A DNA stretch of 6,285 nt from Accumulibacter sp. (GTDB lineage Bacteria; Pseudomonadota; Gammaproteobacteria; Burkholderiales; Rhodocyclaceae). Of this stretch, positions 1 to 6,285 are shown piece by piece (the stretch's first letter is position 1; the number at the start of each line of letters is the position of its first letter). Both the position numbers and the translations under genes were made by a program. The stretch covers positions 1 through 6,285 of the forward strand of contig DPSD01000606.1 of assembly GCA_003538495.1 (NCBI GenBank), read 5' to 3'. The notes under the pieces are model-generated. The model saw nothing but the letters and a program-made list of their open reading frames with translations, searched no databases and had not been told where the DNA came from.

Positions 1-1173
1 TCGCTGGTCGACCTGATCGGCGAGTGGTGCACTTTCCGGATCAGGACGGTGCACCGGCGTACCGAGTTTCGCCTGCAGAAGGCCGACGACCGCATCCACA
101 TTCTCGAAGGCCGGCACATCGTCTTCCTGAACATCGACGAAGTGATCCGCATCATTCGCCAATCCGACGAACCGAAGGCGGCGCTGATCGCCCGCTTCAC
201 GCTGTCCGATCGGCAGGCCGAGGACATCCTCGAAATCCGCCTGCGCCAGCTGGCGCGGCTGGAGGGAATCCGCATCGAGCAGGAGCTGGCCAAGCTGCGC
301 GGCGAGCGCGAGGGATTGCTCAAGCTGCTCGGCAGCGACGCGCTGCTGCGGCGGCAGGTGATCCGTGAAATCAGGGCCGACGCCGAGAAGCACGGCGATG
401 CGCGGCGGACGATGATCGAGACCGCGGTGACCTCTTCCCGCTCGGAAGTGGCGGCTGTCGCCGACGAACCGGTGACGGTGATCATTTCAGAGAAGGGCTG
501 GGCGCGCGTCCGGCAGGGGCATGGCCTGGACCTCTCGGGGGTGGCCTTCAAGGACGGCGACCGCGCCGGCTCGGCGCAGGAGTGTCGCTCGGTGGACTCG
601 CTGGTGATCGTCTCGACCGAGGGACGTGCGTTCACCGTCGCCGTTGCCAGTCTCCCCGATGGTCGCGGCATGGGGGCGCCGCTGTCGTCCTTCGTCGAAC
701 TCGGCGCCGGCAGGATCGCGCAGGTGCTGACCGGTCGACCCGAGGACCCGCTGCTGGTCGCCAAGACCTCGGGCTACGGCTTCATTTGCTGTTACGGCGA
801 CCTGCTGTCGCGGCAGAAGGCCGGCAAAGCGTTCGTCAGCGTCGAAGAAGGTGCGACCATCCTGCCGCTGCTCAGGCTCGCCGGGCACGATCACCTCGCC
901 GCGCTGTCGGAAGACGGCCGCTTGTTGATCTTTCCGCTCGACCAGATGAAGCGCTTGAGCAGCGGCAAGGGTGTTCAGATCATCGGCCTGCGCGAGGGCG
1001 AGTCGCTGCGCGCGGTCGTTGTCACGCGGGGCGCGCGGGTGACGATCAAGGGAACGGTGCGCAGCCGTACCAAGACGCTGCTCTCCGAAGATCGGCATTG
1101 CGGCCTGCGGGCACGCCGCGGTTCGCCGGTGGGACAGATCAGCAATGTGACGCTGGTCGCGCATCCCGAATGA
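1..1173 (+). CDS. parC: DNA topoisomerase IV subunit A, C-terminal part (5' end off window)
   Basis: The reading frame is open from base 1 and ends at TGA 1171-1173, giving 390 C-terminal residues. ParC is the DNA-cleaving subunit of topoisomerase IV, which works with ParE in the cytoplasm to decatenate daughter chromosomes. Visible landmarks, counted from the window edge, are the end of the breakage-reunion domain with HILEG (33-37) and FLNIDEVIRII (42-52). A charged helical coiled-coil region follows at about 66-117 (LEIRLRQLARLEG). The beta-pinwheel DNA-wrapping domain starts near EPVTVI (156-161) and shows repeated blade motifs such as RGMGAPL (222-228), SGYGFICCYGDL (257-268) and LSSGKG (319-324). 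The pattern fits ParC better than GyrA: the canonical GyrA box is absent and the tail is short. Compared with E. coli ParC (about 750 residues), roughly the first 360 residues are missing, including the catalytic tyrosine and the quinolone-resistance region. The identification is from recalled family sequence. Confidence 0.95.
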   Translation, partial: SLVDLIGEWCTFRIRTVHRRTEFRLQKADDRIHILEGRHIVFLNIDEVIRIIRQSDEPKAALIARFTLSDRQAEDILEIRLRQLARLEGIRIEQELAKLRGEREGLLKLLGSDALLRRQVIREIRADAEKHGDARRTMIETAVTSSRSEVAAVADEPVTVIISEKGWARVRQGHGLDLSGVAFKDGDRAGSAQECRSVDSLVIVSTEGRAFTVAVASLPDGRGMGAPLSSFVELGAGRIAQVLTGRPEDPLLVAKTSGYGFICCYGDLLSRQKAGKAFVSVEEGATILPLLRLAGHDHLAALSEDGRLLIFPLDQMKRLSSGKGVQIIGLREGESLRAVVVTRGARVTIKGTVRSRTKTLLSEDRHCGLRARRGSPVGQISNVTLVAHPE

Positions 1174-1200
1174 TGATTGCCTAAACGCCGCCGTTCCGAT

Positions 1201-1221
1201 AGAGCGCGCCGGGCGCGTTTT
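1201..1221 (+). terminator. Probable intrinsic terminator after parC
   Basis: A perfect GC stem (CGCGC 1205-1209, loop CGG, GCGCG 1213-1217) is followed directly by TTTT 1218-1221. The preceding AGAG (1201-1204) can pair with the T run through A-U and G-U pairs, extending the stem to 9 bp. It lies 27 nt after the parC stop and 33 nt before the creA start, the expected place for a parC terminator. The T run is only four bases long, so termination may be partial. Confidence 0.55.
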
Positions 1222-1240
1222 CCGCCGGATTTTGCCTGCC

Positions 1241-1248
1241 AGGGAGAG
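1241..1248 (+). promoter_or_regulatory. Ribosome binding site of creA
   Basis: AGGGAGAG lies 6 nt before ATG 1255. It decides the start: the frame could be opened upstream at TTG 1177, but that would add a 26-residue arginine-rich stretch in front of the signal peptide and would run through the parC terminator hairpin. Confidence 0.7.
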
Positions 1249-1254
1249 AGCTTG

Positions 1255-1737
1255 ATGACTTGCCGAATACCGAATCCGATCAGCAGAACTGCCGTCGCCT
1301 GCGCGTTGGCCTTCTGCGGCGCACCGGTGGTCGCCGAACAGGTGGGCTGCGTGACCACCGAGTGGAAGCTGATCGGTTCGAACCACAAGGTCTGCGTCGA
1401 CAGTTTCTCGGACCCGAAAGTGCCGGGGGTGACCTGTCACGTCAGCCAGGCGAGAACCGGCGGGGTCAGCGGTTCCTTCGGTCTGGCGCAGGACCCCTCT
1501 CAATTCTCGCTGGCGTGCCGGCAGACCGGCCCGATCACGCTGCCGGCCAAGCTTCCGAAGGAGGCGACGGTATTCGCCGAAGACACCTCGATCCTGTTCA
1601 AGGAGACCCGCGTGATCCGGATGTGGGACGCGGCCAACAATACCCTGGTGTATCTGGCGATCAGCCGCAAACTGATCGACGGCGCCCCGGCGAACAGTAT
1701 TTCGACTGTGCCGGTGATGCCCTGGGGAGGACGCTGA
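1255..1737 (+). CDS. creA: CreA family periplasmic protein
   Basis: This is a 160-residue protein of the CreA family (PF05981-type), conserved in proteobacteria, secreted, and without an established biochemical function. In E. coli the gene gives its name to the creABCD locus, but no creB, creC or creD is seen here. The N terminus is a signal peptide: polar MTCRIPNPISR, a hydrophobic core at 12-27 (TAVACALAFCGAPVVA) and probable cleavage after A27. Family blocks seen in the mature part are EWKLIGSNHKVCVDSFSDP (36-54), GVTCHVSQARTGGVSG (58-73), CRQTGPI (88-94) and the C-terminal VPVMPW (152-157). Length matches the family (about 155-160). The mature part has four cysteines (32, 48, 61, 88); C61 and C88 sit at positions conserved in the family as I recall it, so disulfides are likely. 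The next start codon (1740) is 2 nt after the stop, which suggests cotranscription with the downstream methyltransferase region. Confidence 0.9.
   Translation: MTCRIPNPISRTAVACALAFCGAPVVAEQVGCVTTEWKLIGSNHKVCVDSFSDPKVPGVTCHVSQARTGGVSGSFGLAQDPSQFSLACRQTGPITLPAKLPKEATVFAEDTSILFKETRVIRMWDAANNTLVYLAISRKLIDGAPANSISTVPVMPWGGR
1724..1731 (+). promoter_or_regulatory. Strong Shine-Dalgarno at creA 3' end, serving ATG 1740
   Basis: GGGGAGGA inside the last creA codons lies 8 nt before ATG 1740, an ideal distance. It is 16 nt from ATG 1748, which is too far to serve the longer version of the methyltransferase. It therefore points to initiation in the frame of the 17-codon open frame, not in the methyltransferase frame. 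Confidence 0.5.
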
Positions 1738-1739
1738 GC

Positions 1740-1793
1740 ATGCGCCGATGGCATCGCATCGGCAGCCGTTGGAGCGCTGCTCGATGGTGCTGA
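1740..1793 (+). CDS. Possible 17-residue leader peptide before the methyltransferase
   Basis: ATG 1740 opens a 17-codon frame ending at TGA 1791-1793. The predicted peptide is MRRWHRIGSRWSAARWC, rich in arginine (5) and tryptophan (3). It starts 2 nt after the creA stop, has the strong upstream Shine-Dalgarno, and its stop overlaps the preferred methyltransferase start at 1784. The arrangement is what translational coupling would look like: ribosomes leaving the short frame could re-initiate at 1784. Against it, a 17-codon frame is easily found by chance and I know no homologue. It could also be a remnant of an older methyltransferase N terminus that has shifted frame. Confidence 0.3.
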   Translation: MRRWHRIGSRWSAARWC

Positions 1794-3028
1794 ACGGGGC
1801 CGGCCGGCCCGAGTGCGACGTCGCCGGTCTCGGACAGGTGTTCACCCCGGCGGCGGTCGTCGACCTGATGCTGACGCTGGTGCGCAATTGCGGCCGGGTG
1901 CTCGAGCCGGCGTGCGGCGACGGCGCTTTCCTGCAGCATTTCCCTTTCGCACTGGGAATCGAGATCGACCCGCGACATGCACCGGCGGGGGCGCGGGTGA
2001 TGGATTTCTTCGAGCTGCCGGAGCGTGAATTGTTCGCCACGATCATCGGCAACCCGCCGTACGTGCGCTATCAGGACATCGCTGTCGCGACGCGAGCGAA
2101 CACCCGGCGCAGCGTTCTCGACGGGCGCGCCAACCTCTATCTTTTCTTCATCGAGAAATGCTTGCGGCACCTGGCGCCGGGTGGCGAACTGGTGTTCATC
2201 ACACCGCGTGACTTCCTGAAGGCAACTTCGGCGGTGCCGCTCAACCGGTTGCTCCATGCGGCCGGGACGATCACCGATTTCGTCGATCTCGGCGACTCGC
2301 GGCTGTTTGACGACGCGACGCCGAACTGCGCGATCTGGCGTTTTGAACGCGACAACTTTTCGCGCCTGACGCGCTGCGCCACGCAGGGTTTCGCCGACGG
2401 CCTGGCCGGGCTGGGCAGGCTGCAGTGGGAGGAGCGTCATTTCGTCGAAAGCGCCGGCCACCTGCTGTTTACCCGCGGCGACTATGGCTTGCATCTGGCC
2501 GACATCGCCTTCGTCAAGGTCGGTGCGGTGTCCGGCGCCGACGACCTGTACGCCAGTGCATCCTACGGCAACCGCAGCTTTGTCTGCTCGGCGACGGTGA
2601 GCACCGGCGACACCCGGCGGATGCTGTGGTGCGAACCTGGGGAGCCGGCGCCGGCAGCGCTGCGACCACACAAGGAACGCCTGATCGCGCGCCGGATAAG
2701 GTCTTTCGACGAGTCCAACTGGTGGCACTGGGGGCGTGGTTACCACCAGTCGCCACAGCCGCGGGTGTATGTGAACAGCAAGACCCGCCGCCCGCAGCCG
2801 TTCTTCGTGCACCCGTGCACACATTACGACGGGGCGGTGCTGGCGATTTTCCCTCGCGACCCGGCGGTCGACGTGCGCCAACTCGCGGCGGCGCTGAACG
2901 GTGTCGACTGGGCCGATCTTGGCTTCGTTTGCGATGGCCGCTTCCTCTTCGCCCAGCGCAGCCTCGAGCAGACGCCGCTGCCCGAGTCGTTTCGCGCGTT
3001 CCTGCCCGGCGGCGGTGTAAGATCGTAA
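1784..3028 (+). CDS. N6-adenine DNA methyltransferase (Eco57I/TaqI-like, gamma class), apparently orphan
   Basis: This 414-residue enzyme is predicted to transfer a methyl group from S-adenosylmethionine to the N6 of adenine in a specific DNA sequence. Motifs run in gamma-class order: LGQVFTP (16-22, motif X-like), LEPACGDGAFL (40-50, motif I, SAM binding), IEID (59-62, motif II), VMDFFEL (72-78, motif III), GNPPYVRYQ (89-97, catalytic motif IV) and APGGELVFITPRDFLK (131-146, motif VI/VII region). The C-terminal half carries VKVGAVSGADDLY (245-257) and FDESNWWHWGR (308-318), typical of the target-recognition part of this family. At 414 residues it is methyltransferase-sized and far too short for a fused type IIG enzyme. 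I chose ATG 1784 because GGAG 1771-1774 lies 9 nt upstream; ATG 1748 (426 residues) is possible but has no well-placed binding site, and GTG 1787 is next to the chosen start. No nuclease gene is seen next to it. The recognition sequence cannot be predicted from this sequence. Confidence 0.88.
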   Translation: MVLNGAGRPECDVAGLGQVFTPAAVVDLMLTLVRNCGRVLEPACGDGAFLQHFPFALGIEIDPRHAPAGARVMDFFELPERELFATIIGNPPYVRYQDIAVATRANTRRSVLDGRANLYLFFIEKCLRHLAPGGELVFITPRDFLKATSAVPLNRLLHAAGTITDFVDLGDSRLFDDATPNCAIWRFERDNFSRLTRCATQGFADGLAGLGRLQWEERHFVESAGHLLFTRGDYGLHLADIAFVKVGAVSGADDLYASASYGNRSFVCSATVSTGDTRRMLWCEPGEPAPAALRPHKERLIARRIRSFDESNWWHWGRGYHQSPQPRVYVNSKTRRPQPFFVHPCTHYDGAVLAIFPRDPAVDVRQLAAALNGVDWADLGFVCDGRFLFAQRSLEQTPLPESFRAFLPGGGVRS

Positions 3029-3119
3029 ACCGGGCCACCGAGTCTGCTGCCGCCGGAGCAGCTTTCGCCACCGCGCATTCCGCGGCGCAGCCCGCTGGCA
3101 ACGGGAAGGAGATAAGCCC
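3029..3119 (+). other. Intergenic region before gshA with two small hairpins
   Basis: These 91 nt between the methyltransferase and gshA hold two inverted repeats. One pairs CTGCT 3044-3048 with AGCAG 3057-3061, with a possible inner CC/GG pairing. The other pairs CCGCG 3071-3075 with CGCGG 3081-3085 around a 5-nt loop. Neither is followed by a real T run, so they are weak candidates for a terminator or 5' leader structure. I see no convincing -35/-10 pair, so whether gshA has its own promoter here is open. Confidence 0.3.
3103..3111 (+). promoter_or_regulatory. Ribosome binding site of gshA
   Basis: GGGAAGGAG ends 8 nt before ATG 3120. It is a strong match to the 16S rRNA anti-Shine-Dalgarno and fixes the gshA start. 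Confidence 0.75.
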
Positions 3120-4430
3120 ATGGTTCCCCACCTGACAACCGCCCTCAAGGGTCCACTGCTCGAGATCGAAAGCCGTTTCCTCGACGCCTTGCCGGAAATC
3201 GAACGCTGGCTGCGCGGGCAGTGGCAGGAGCATACGCCGCCCTTTTACGGCTCGGTCGACCTGCGCAATGCCGGCTTCAAGCTGGCGCCCGTGGATATGA
3301 ATCTCTTTCCTGGCGGTTTCAACAATCTCGACGCCACTTTCCTGCCGCTGTGCGTGCAGGCGGCGGTGACGGCGATCGACAAGATTTGCCCGGATGCCAG
3401 GAGGTTGCTGCTGATTCCAGAGAATCACACGCGCAACCTGTTCTATCTGCAGAACGTCGCGCAGCTGGCGGCGATCCTGCGTCTGACCGGCCTCGAAGTG
3501 CGCCTTGGCTCGCTGTCGCCGGAGGTCGATCGGCCGACACCGGTTGAGTTGCCGGACGGCACGACGCTGCTGCTCGAGCCGCTGGTCCGCCATCAGTCCC
3601 GGCTTGGCCTGGCGGGCTTCGAGCCTTGTGCGATCCTGCTCAACAACGATCTTTCCGGCGGTATTCCGACGATCCTGCAGAATCTCGACGAGCAGTTCGT
3701 TCTGCCGCCGCTGCACGCCGGCTGGGCGGTGCGCCGCAAGTCGAACCACTTTGCCGCCTACGACCAGGTCGCGGGCGATTTTGCCCGGCTGGTCGGCATC
3801 GACCCCTGGCGGATCAATCCCTACTTCTCGGTATGCGAGGCGGTCAATTTTCACGACCGCCAGGGTGAGGAATGCCTGGCCGCCAACGTCGATGCCGTAC
3901 TCGGGTTGATCCGCGAGAAGTACCAGCAGTACGCCATCGATGAGACGCCGTACGTGGTCGTAAAGGCCGACGCCGGCACCTACGGGATGGGTGTGATGAC
4001 GGTCAAGGATGCCTCGCAGGTGGTTGCCCTGAATCGCAAGCAGCGCAACAAGATGTCGGTCATCAAGGAGGGGATGACCGTTTCGCAGGTGATCATCCAG
4101 GAGGGCGTGCACACCTACGAGCAGGTCGGCAGCGGCGCGCAGGCCGGAGTCGCCGAGCCCGTGGTGTACATGATCGACCGCTTTGTCGTCGGTGGCTTCT
4201 ATCGTGTGCATGGCGGGCGCGGCCGGGACGAAAACCTGAACGCGCCGGGGATGCACTTCGAGCCGCTGGCTTTCGAGACCAGCTGTTCGCTGCCCGATCA
4301 GTGCCAGAATCCGGATGCCGCTCCGAACCGCTTCTACGCCTACGGTGTGGTTGCCCGCCTGGCGCAGCTCGCCGCCTCGCTCGAACTCGAACGCACCGCC
4401 CCACTGCCGGAGCACCTGATATGCGCATAG
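3120..4430 (+). CDS. gshA: Glutamate-cysteine ligase, Acidithiobacillus ferrooxidans-type GshA
   Basis: This 436-residue protein is the first enzyme of glutathione synthesis, joining L-glutamate and L-cysteine with ATP to give gamma-glutamylcysteine in the cytoplasm. It belongs to the separate GshA family first described from A. ferrooxidans (TIGR02049/PF08886 type), not the E. coli GshA fold family. Recognisable blocks are SVDLRNAGFKLAPVDMNLFP (45-64) with FNNLDATF (67-74), LIPENHTRN (98-106), LLNNDLSGG (173-181), GWAVRRKSNHF (201-211), VVVKADAGTYGMGVMTV (279-295, a lysine/glycine-rich ATP-grasp-like nucleotide-binding segment), EGVHTYE (328-334), DRFVVGGFYRVH (353-364) and ENLNAPGMHFEPLA (371-384). 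The length is as expected. The next gene in the pathway, gshB, starts inside its last codons with a 10-nt overlap, which supports both calls and indicates one operon. The family assignment is from recalled sequence, and the ATP-binding role of 279-295 is inferred. Confidence 0.93.
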   Translation: MVPHLTTALKGPLLEIESRFLDALPEIERWLRGQWQEHTPPFYGSVDLRNAGFKLAPVDMNLFPGGFNNLDATFLPLCVQAAVTAIDKICPDARRLLLIPENHTRNLFYLQNVAQLAAILRLTGLEVRLGSLSPEVDRPTPVELPDGTTLLLEPLVRHQSRLGLAGFEPCAILLNNDLSGGIPTILQNLDEQFVLPPLHAGWAVRRKSNHFAAYDQVAGDFARLVGIDPWRINPYFSVCEAVNFHDRQGEECLAANVDAVLGLIREKYQQYAIDETPYVVVKADAGTYGMGVMTVKDASQVVALNRKQRNKMSVIKEGMTVSQVIIQEGVHTYEQVGSGAQAGVAEPVVYMIDRFVVGGFYRVHGGRGRDENLNAPGMHFEPLAFETSCSLPDQCQNPDAAPNRFYAYGVVARLAQLAASLELERTAPLPEHLICA

Positions 4431-5374
4431 CGTTTATTGTCGATCCGCTGCCGTCGCTGAAGGCCTACAAGGACACCAGCATTGCGCTGATGCGCGCCGC
4501 GCAGGCCGCCGGGCACGCGATCTGGGTGGTGCAGCAGCGAGCGATTCACTGGTCGGCGCTGCATGGCGTGTGTGCCGAAGCGGTGCATCTGGAAATGCTC
4601 ACCGACGACCACGACTGGTTCGTCGAGGTCGATCGCCACGTCGTCGCGCTGCGCGATTTCGCCGCCGTGCTGATGCGCAAGGATCCGCCTTTCGACGCCG
4701 AATACGTCACCACCACCTGGCTGCTAGAACGTGCCGAGGCCGAGGGTGCGCGCGTCTTCAATCGGCCGCGGGCGCTGCGGGATCATTCCGAGAAGTTGTC
4801 GGTCGCCGAGTTCGCGCAGTTTGGCGTGCCGGGCGTGGTCGCCCGCGACCCGGCCCTGATCCACGCCTTCGTAGACGTCGAGCGCGACACCATCCTGAAA
4901 CCGCTCGACGGCATGGGCGGCAGCGAGATCTTTCGCGTTCGTCATGATGACCCTAACCGCAACGTGATCGTCGAAACGCTGACCCACAATGGTGCGCGAA
5001 CGATCATGGCGCAGCGCTACATTCCCGAGATCGCCGACGGCGACAAGCGGATCCTGATCGTCGGCGGTGAAGTCGTTCCCTACTGTCTGGCGCGAATTCC
5101 CAAAGCCGGCGAAACGCGCGGCAATCTGGCGGCTGGCGGCCGCGGCGTGGCGCGCGAGTTGACCGCCCGCGACCGGGAAATTGCCGGTACCCTGGCGCCG
5201 GTGCTGGCGGCCCGTGGCCTGCTGCTGGTCGGTCTCGACGTGATCGGCGACTGGCTGACCGAGATCAATGTCACCAGCCCGACGTGCATCGTCGAGATCG
5301 CCGAGCAGACCGGTTACGACGCCGCCGAACTGTTCGTCGTCGCGCTGGAACGTGCGTGCGCGGCCGCCGCCTAG
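4421..5374 (+). CDS. gshB: Glutathione synthetase
   Basis: This 317-residue cytoplasmic ATP-grasp ligase adds glycine to gamma-glutamylcysteine with ATP, completing glutathione. The N-terminal domain begins MRIAFIVDPL and includes VLMRKDPPFDAEYV (83-96). The ATP-grasp part shows ILKPLDGMGGSEIFR (158-172, nucleotide-binding loop), DGDKRILI (206-213), ETRGNLAAGGRG (231-242, flexible glycine-rich loop) and GLDVIGDWLTEINVTSPT (271-288, metal and substrate ligands). Length is nearly that of E. coli GshB (316). The start ATG 4421 overlaps gshA by 10 nt and has GGAG at 4409-4412, 8 nt upstream. The frame stays open back to 4301, but upstream residues overlap gshA heavily and do not resemble GshB. 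All key motifs are intact, so the enzyme should be functional. Confidence 0.97.
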   Translation: MRIAFIVDPLPSLKAYKDTSIALMRAAQAAGHAIWVVQQRAIHWSALHGVCAEAVHLEMLTDDHDWFVEVDRHVVALRDFAAVLMRKDPPFDAEYVTTTWLLERAEAEGARVFNRPRALRDHSEKLSVAEFAQFGVPGVVARDPALIHAFVDVERDTILKPLDGMGGSEIFRVRHDDPNRNVIVETLTHNGARTIMAQRYIPEIADGDKRILIVGGEVVPYCLARIPKAGETRGNLAAGGRGVARELTARDREIAGTLAPVLAARGLLLVGLDVIGDWLTEINVTSPTCIVEIAEQTGYDAAELFVVALERACAAAA

Positions 5375-6285
5375 TTCTGCTGCTCGTTCTGGTCTGGGGT
5401 CTGGCCGCCTGCGGCAAGGCGCCGCTGCATCAGCAGCAAGCTTTCGTCTTCGGTACCCGTGTCGAAGTGTTGATTGCCGGGTTGCCGGAGGCGGTGGCGC
5501 GTCCGGCAACCGCCGCGGTGCTGCGCGAGTTCGACCGCCTGCATCGCAGCTACCACGCCTGGCAGCCGTCCGAGCTGAGCGTGCTGAATCAATCCATCGC
5601 CACCGGTAGACAACAAGCGGTGACGTCCGAGATGGCTGCCCTGATCGGCGAAGCGCAGCGTCTGGCGAGCGCCAGCGAAGGCCTTTTCGACCCCGGCATC
5701 GGTCGCCTGATCGGCCTCTGGGGCTTTCAGTCCGACGACCTGCCGGCGGCGCTTCCCGATGCCGGCGCGCTGGCCGCGTGGCGAGCTGTCCGGCCGGGAA
5801 TCGCCGACCTGCAGGTCGAAGGCACCGAGATCAGCAGTCGCCAGCGCGAGGTGGCACTCGATTTTGGCGGTTACCTCAAGGGCGTTGCCCTCGACCGTGC
5901 GGCGAGCATCCTGAAGGCGCAGGGGGTCGATAACGCCTTGATCAACATCGGCGGCAATGTCCTGGCGCTGGGCAGCAAGAACGGCCAGCGCTGGCGGGTC
6001 GGCATCCAGCATCCGCGGCAGCCGGGTCCACTGGCGACGCTCGAACTCGACGACGGCGAGGCGGTCGGCACTTCGGGCGACTACCAACGTTATTTCGAGG
6101 TCGACGGCCGCCGCTACTGTCATCTGCTTGACCCGCGCAGCGGTCGGCCGGTGATGCATACCCAGGCCTTGACCGTGCTGGTCACCGCACGCCTTGCCGC
6201 CGGGACGCTTTCCGATGTCGCCTCCAAACCATTGTTCATTACTGGCGGCGATTGGCCGCGTCTGGCGCGTCAGCTGCAAGTCGAG
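5356..6285 (+). CDS. apbE: ApbE-family FAD:protein FMN transferase lipoprotein (3' end off window)
   Basis: The frame starts at GTG 5356, overlaps gshB by 19 nt, and is still open at the right edge (310 codons seen). ApbE enzymes use FAD to attach FMN covalently to a threonine or serine of periplasm-exposed redox proteins such as NqrB/NqrC and RnfG. The N terminus MRGRRLVLLLVLVWGLAAC is a lipoprotein signal with lipobox LAAC (16-19), so Cys19 should be lipidated and the enzyme membrane-anchored facing the periplasm. Family motifs are VFGTRVEV (31-38), LFDPGIGRLIGLWGF (110-124), ALDFGGYLKGVALDRA (167-182), NALINIGGNVLALG (193-206), GTSGDYQRYFEVDGRRY (238-254), HLLDPRSGRPV (256-266) and TLSDVASKPLFITG (284-297), whose Asp287 fits the metal-binding aspartate. 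Only a short C-terminal piece should be missing. The GTG start has no strong binding site (only GGAA 5347-5350), so translation probably depends on coupling to gshB. The target flavoprotein is not in the window. Confidence 0.92.
   Translation, partial: MRGRRLVLLLVLVWGLAACGKAPLHQQQAFVFGTRVEVLIAGLPEAVARPATAAVLREFDRLHRSYHAWQPSELSVLNQSIATGRQQAVTSEMAALIGEAQRLASASEGLFDPGIGRLIGLWGFQSDDLPAALPDAGALAAWRAVRPGIADLQVEGTEISSRQREVALDFGGYLKGVALDRAASILKAQGVDNALINIGGNVLALGSKNGQRWRVGIQHPRQPGPLATLELDDGEAVGTSGDYQRYFEVDGRRYCHLLDPRSGRPVMHTQALTVLVTARLAAGTLSDVASKPLFITGGDWPRLARQLQVE

Noticed and set aside
1177..1254. Upstream TTG start for creA adding 26 residues
   Set aside because: The extension is Arg-rich, would precede the signal peptide, spans the terminator hairpin and has no binding site, whereas ATG 1255 has one at 6 nt.
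1748..1783. Longer methyltransferase start at ATG 1748
   Set aside because: No Shine-Dalgarno lies at a normal distance (the strong one is 16 nt away), and ATG 1784 has GGAG at 9 nt. It is kept as a possible alternative only.
487..2052. 521-codon minus-strand open frame opposite parC, creA and the methyltransferase start
   Set aside because: It is a shadow of three well-supported + strand genes, with low-complexity Arg/Gly/Ala composition and no motif.
3044..3061. Hairpin after the methyltransferase as an intrinsic terminator
   Set aside because: The stem is only about 5-7 bp with a bulge, and the following bases are CTTTCG, without a real T run. It is described as a weak structure only.
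1784..3119. A restriction endonuclease partner for the methyltransferase
   Set aside because: The gene ends after its recognition half, the following 91 nt have no room for a gene, and the flanking genes are creA and gshA. None is visible on either strand.
1661..3148. 495-codon minus-strand open frame opposite the methyltransferase
   Set aside because: It is antisense to a gene with intact catalytic motifs and has no domain signature; GC-rich DNA commonly gives such open frames.
2514..4415. 633-codon minus-strand open frame
   Set aside because: It lies antisense to the methyltransferase and gshA, both with clear family motifs. The translation is rich in R, H, Q and A with no recognisable domain, as expected from the complement of GC-rich coding sequence.
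4301..4420. Upstream in-frame extension of gshB
   Set aside because: It would overlap gshA by about 130 nt, and the residues do not look like GshB, whose usual N terminus begins at MRIAFIVDP.
5371..6279. 302-codon minus-strand open frame opposite apbE
   Set aside because: The + strand frame in the same place carries a lipoprotein signal and the full set of ApbE motifs, so the minus frame is a shadow.

Overview
The window is 6.3 kb of dense, GC-rich bacterial chromosome with every supported gene on the + strand. The proteins point to a betaproteobacterium, most likely a Rhodocyclales-type organism. The reasons are a CreA-family periplasmic protein, the Acidithiobacillus-type (TIGR02049-like) glutamate-cysteine ligase paired with a classical GshB, and strong codon bias to G/C at third positions. 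The taxonomic call is inference from protein character, not from a search.

Layout: (1) 1-1173 is the 3' part of parC (topoisomerase IV subunit A), open at the left edge and followed by a GC-rich hairpin with a short T run that looks like its terminator. (2) 1255-1737 is creA, a small secreted protein of unknown function with a clear ribosome binding site. (3) 1784-3028 is an N6-adenine DNA methyltransferase with no restriction partner in view. A strong ribosome binding site at the end of creA appears to serve a 17-codon open frame (1740-1793) whose stop codon overlaps the methyltransferase start. (4) 3120-6285 is a tight cluster: gshA, then gshB overlapping it by 10 nt, then an ApbE-type lipoprotein flavin transferase overlapping gshB by 19 nt and running off the right edge.

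How the genes fit together: gshA and gshB form the complete two-step glutathione pathway (glutamate + cysteine, then + glycine). The overlapping apbE suggests that periplasmic flavin attachment to redox proteins is co-expressed with glutathione synthesis. parC and creA are ordinary core genes. The methyltransferase is the only accessory-looking gene, sitting between core genes without a cognate nuclease.

I see no RNA genes, CRISPR arrays, insertion sequences, long repeats or attachment sites. I do not see an obviously new system. The points most worth a second look are the orphan methyltransferase, its possible leader frame, and the gshA-gshB-apbE coupling.
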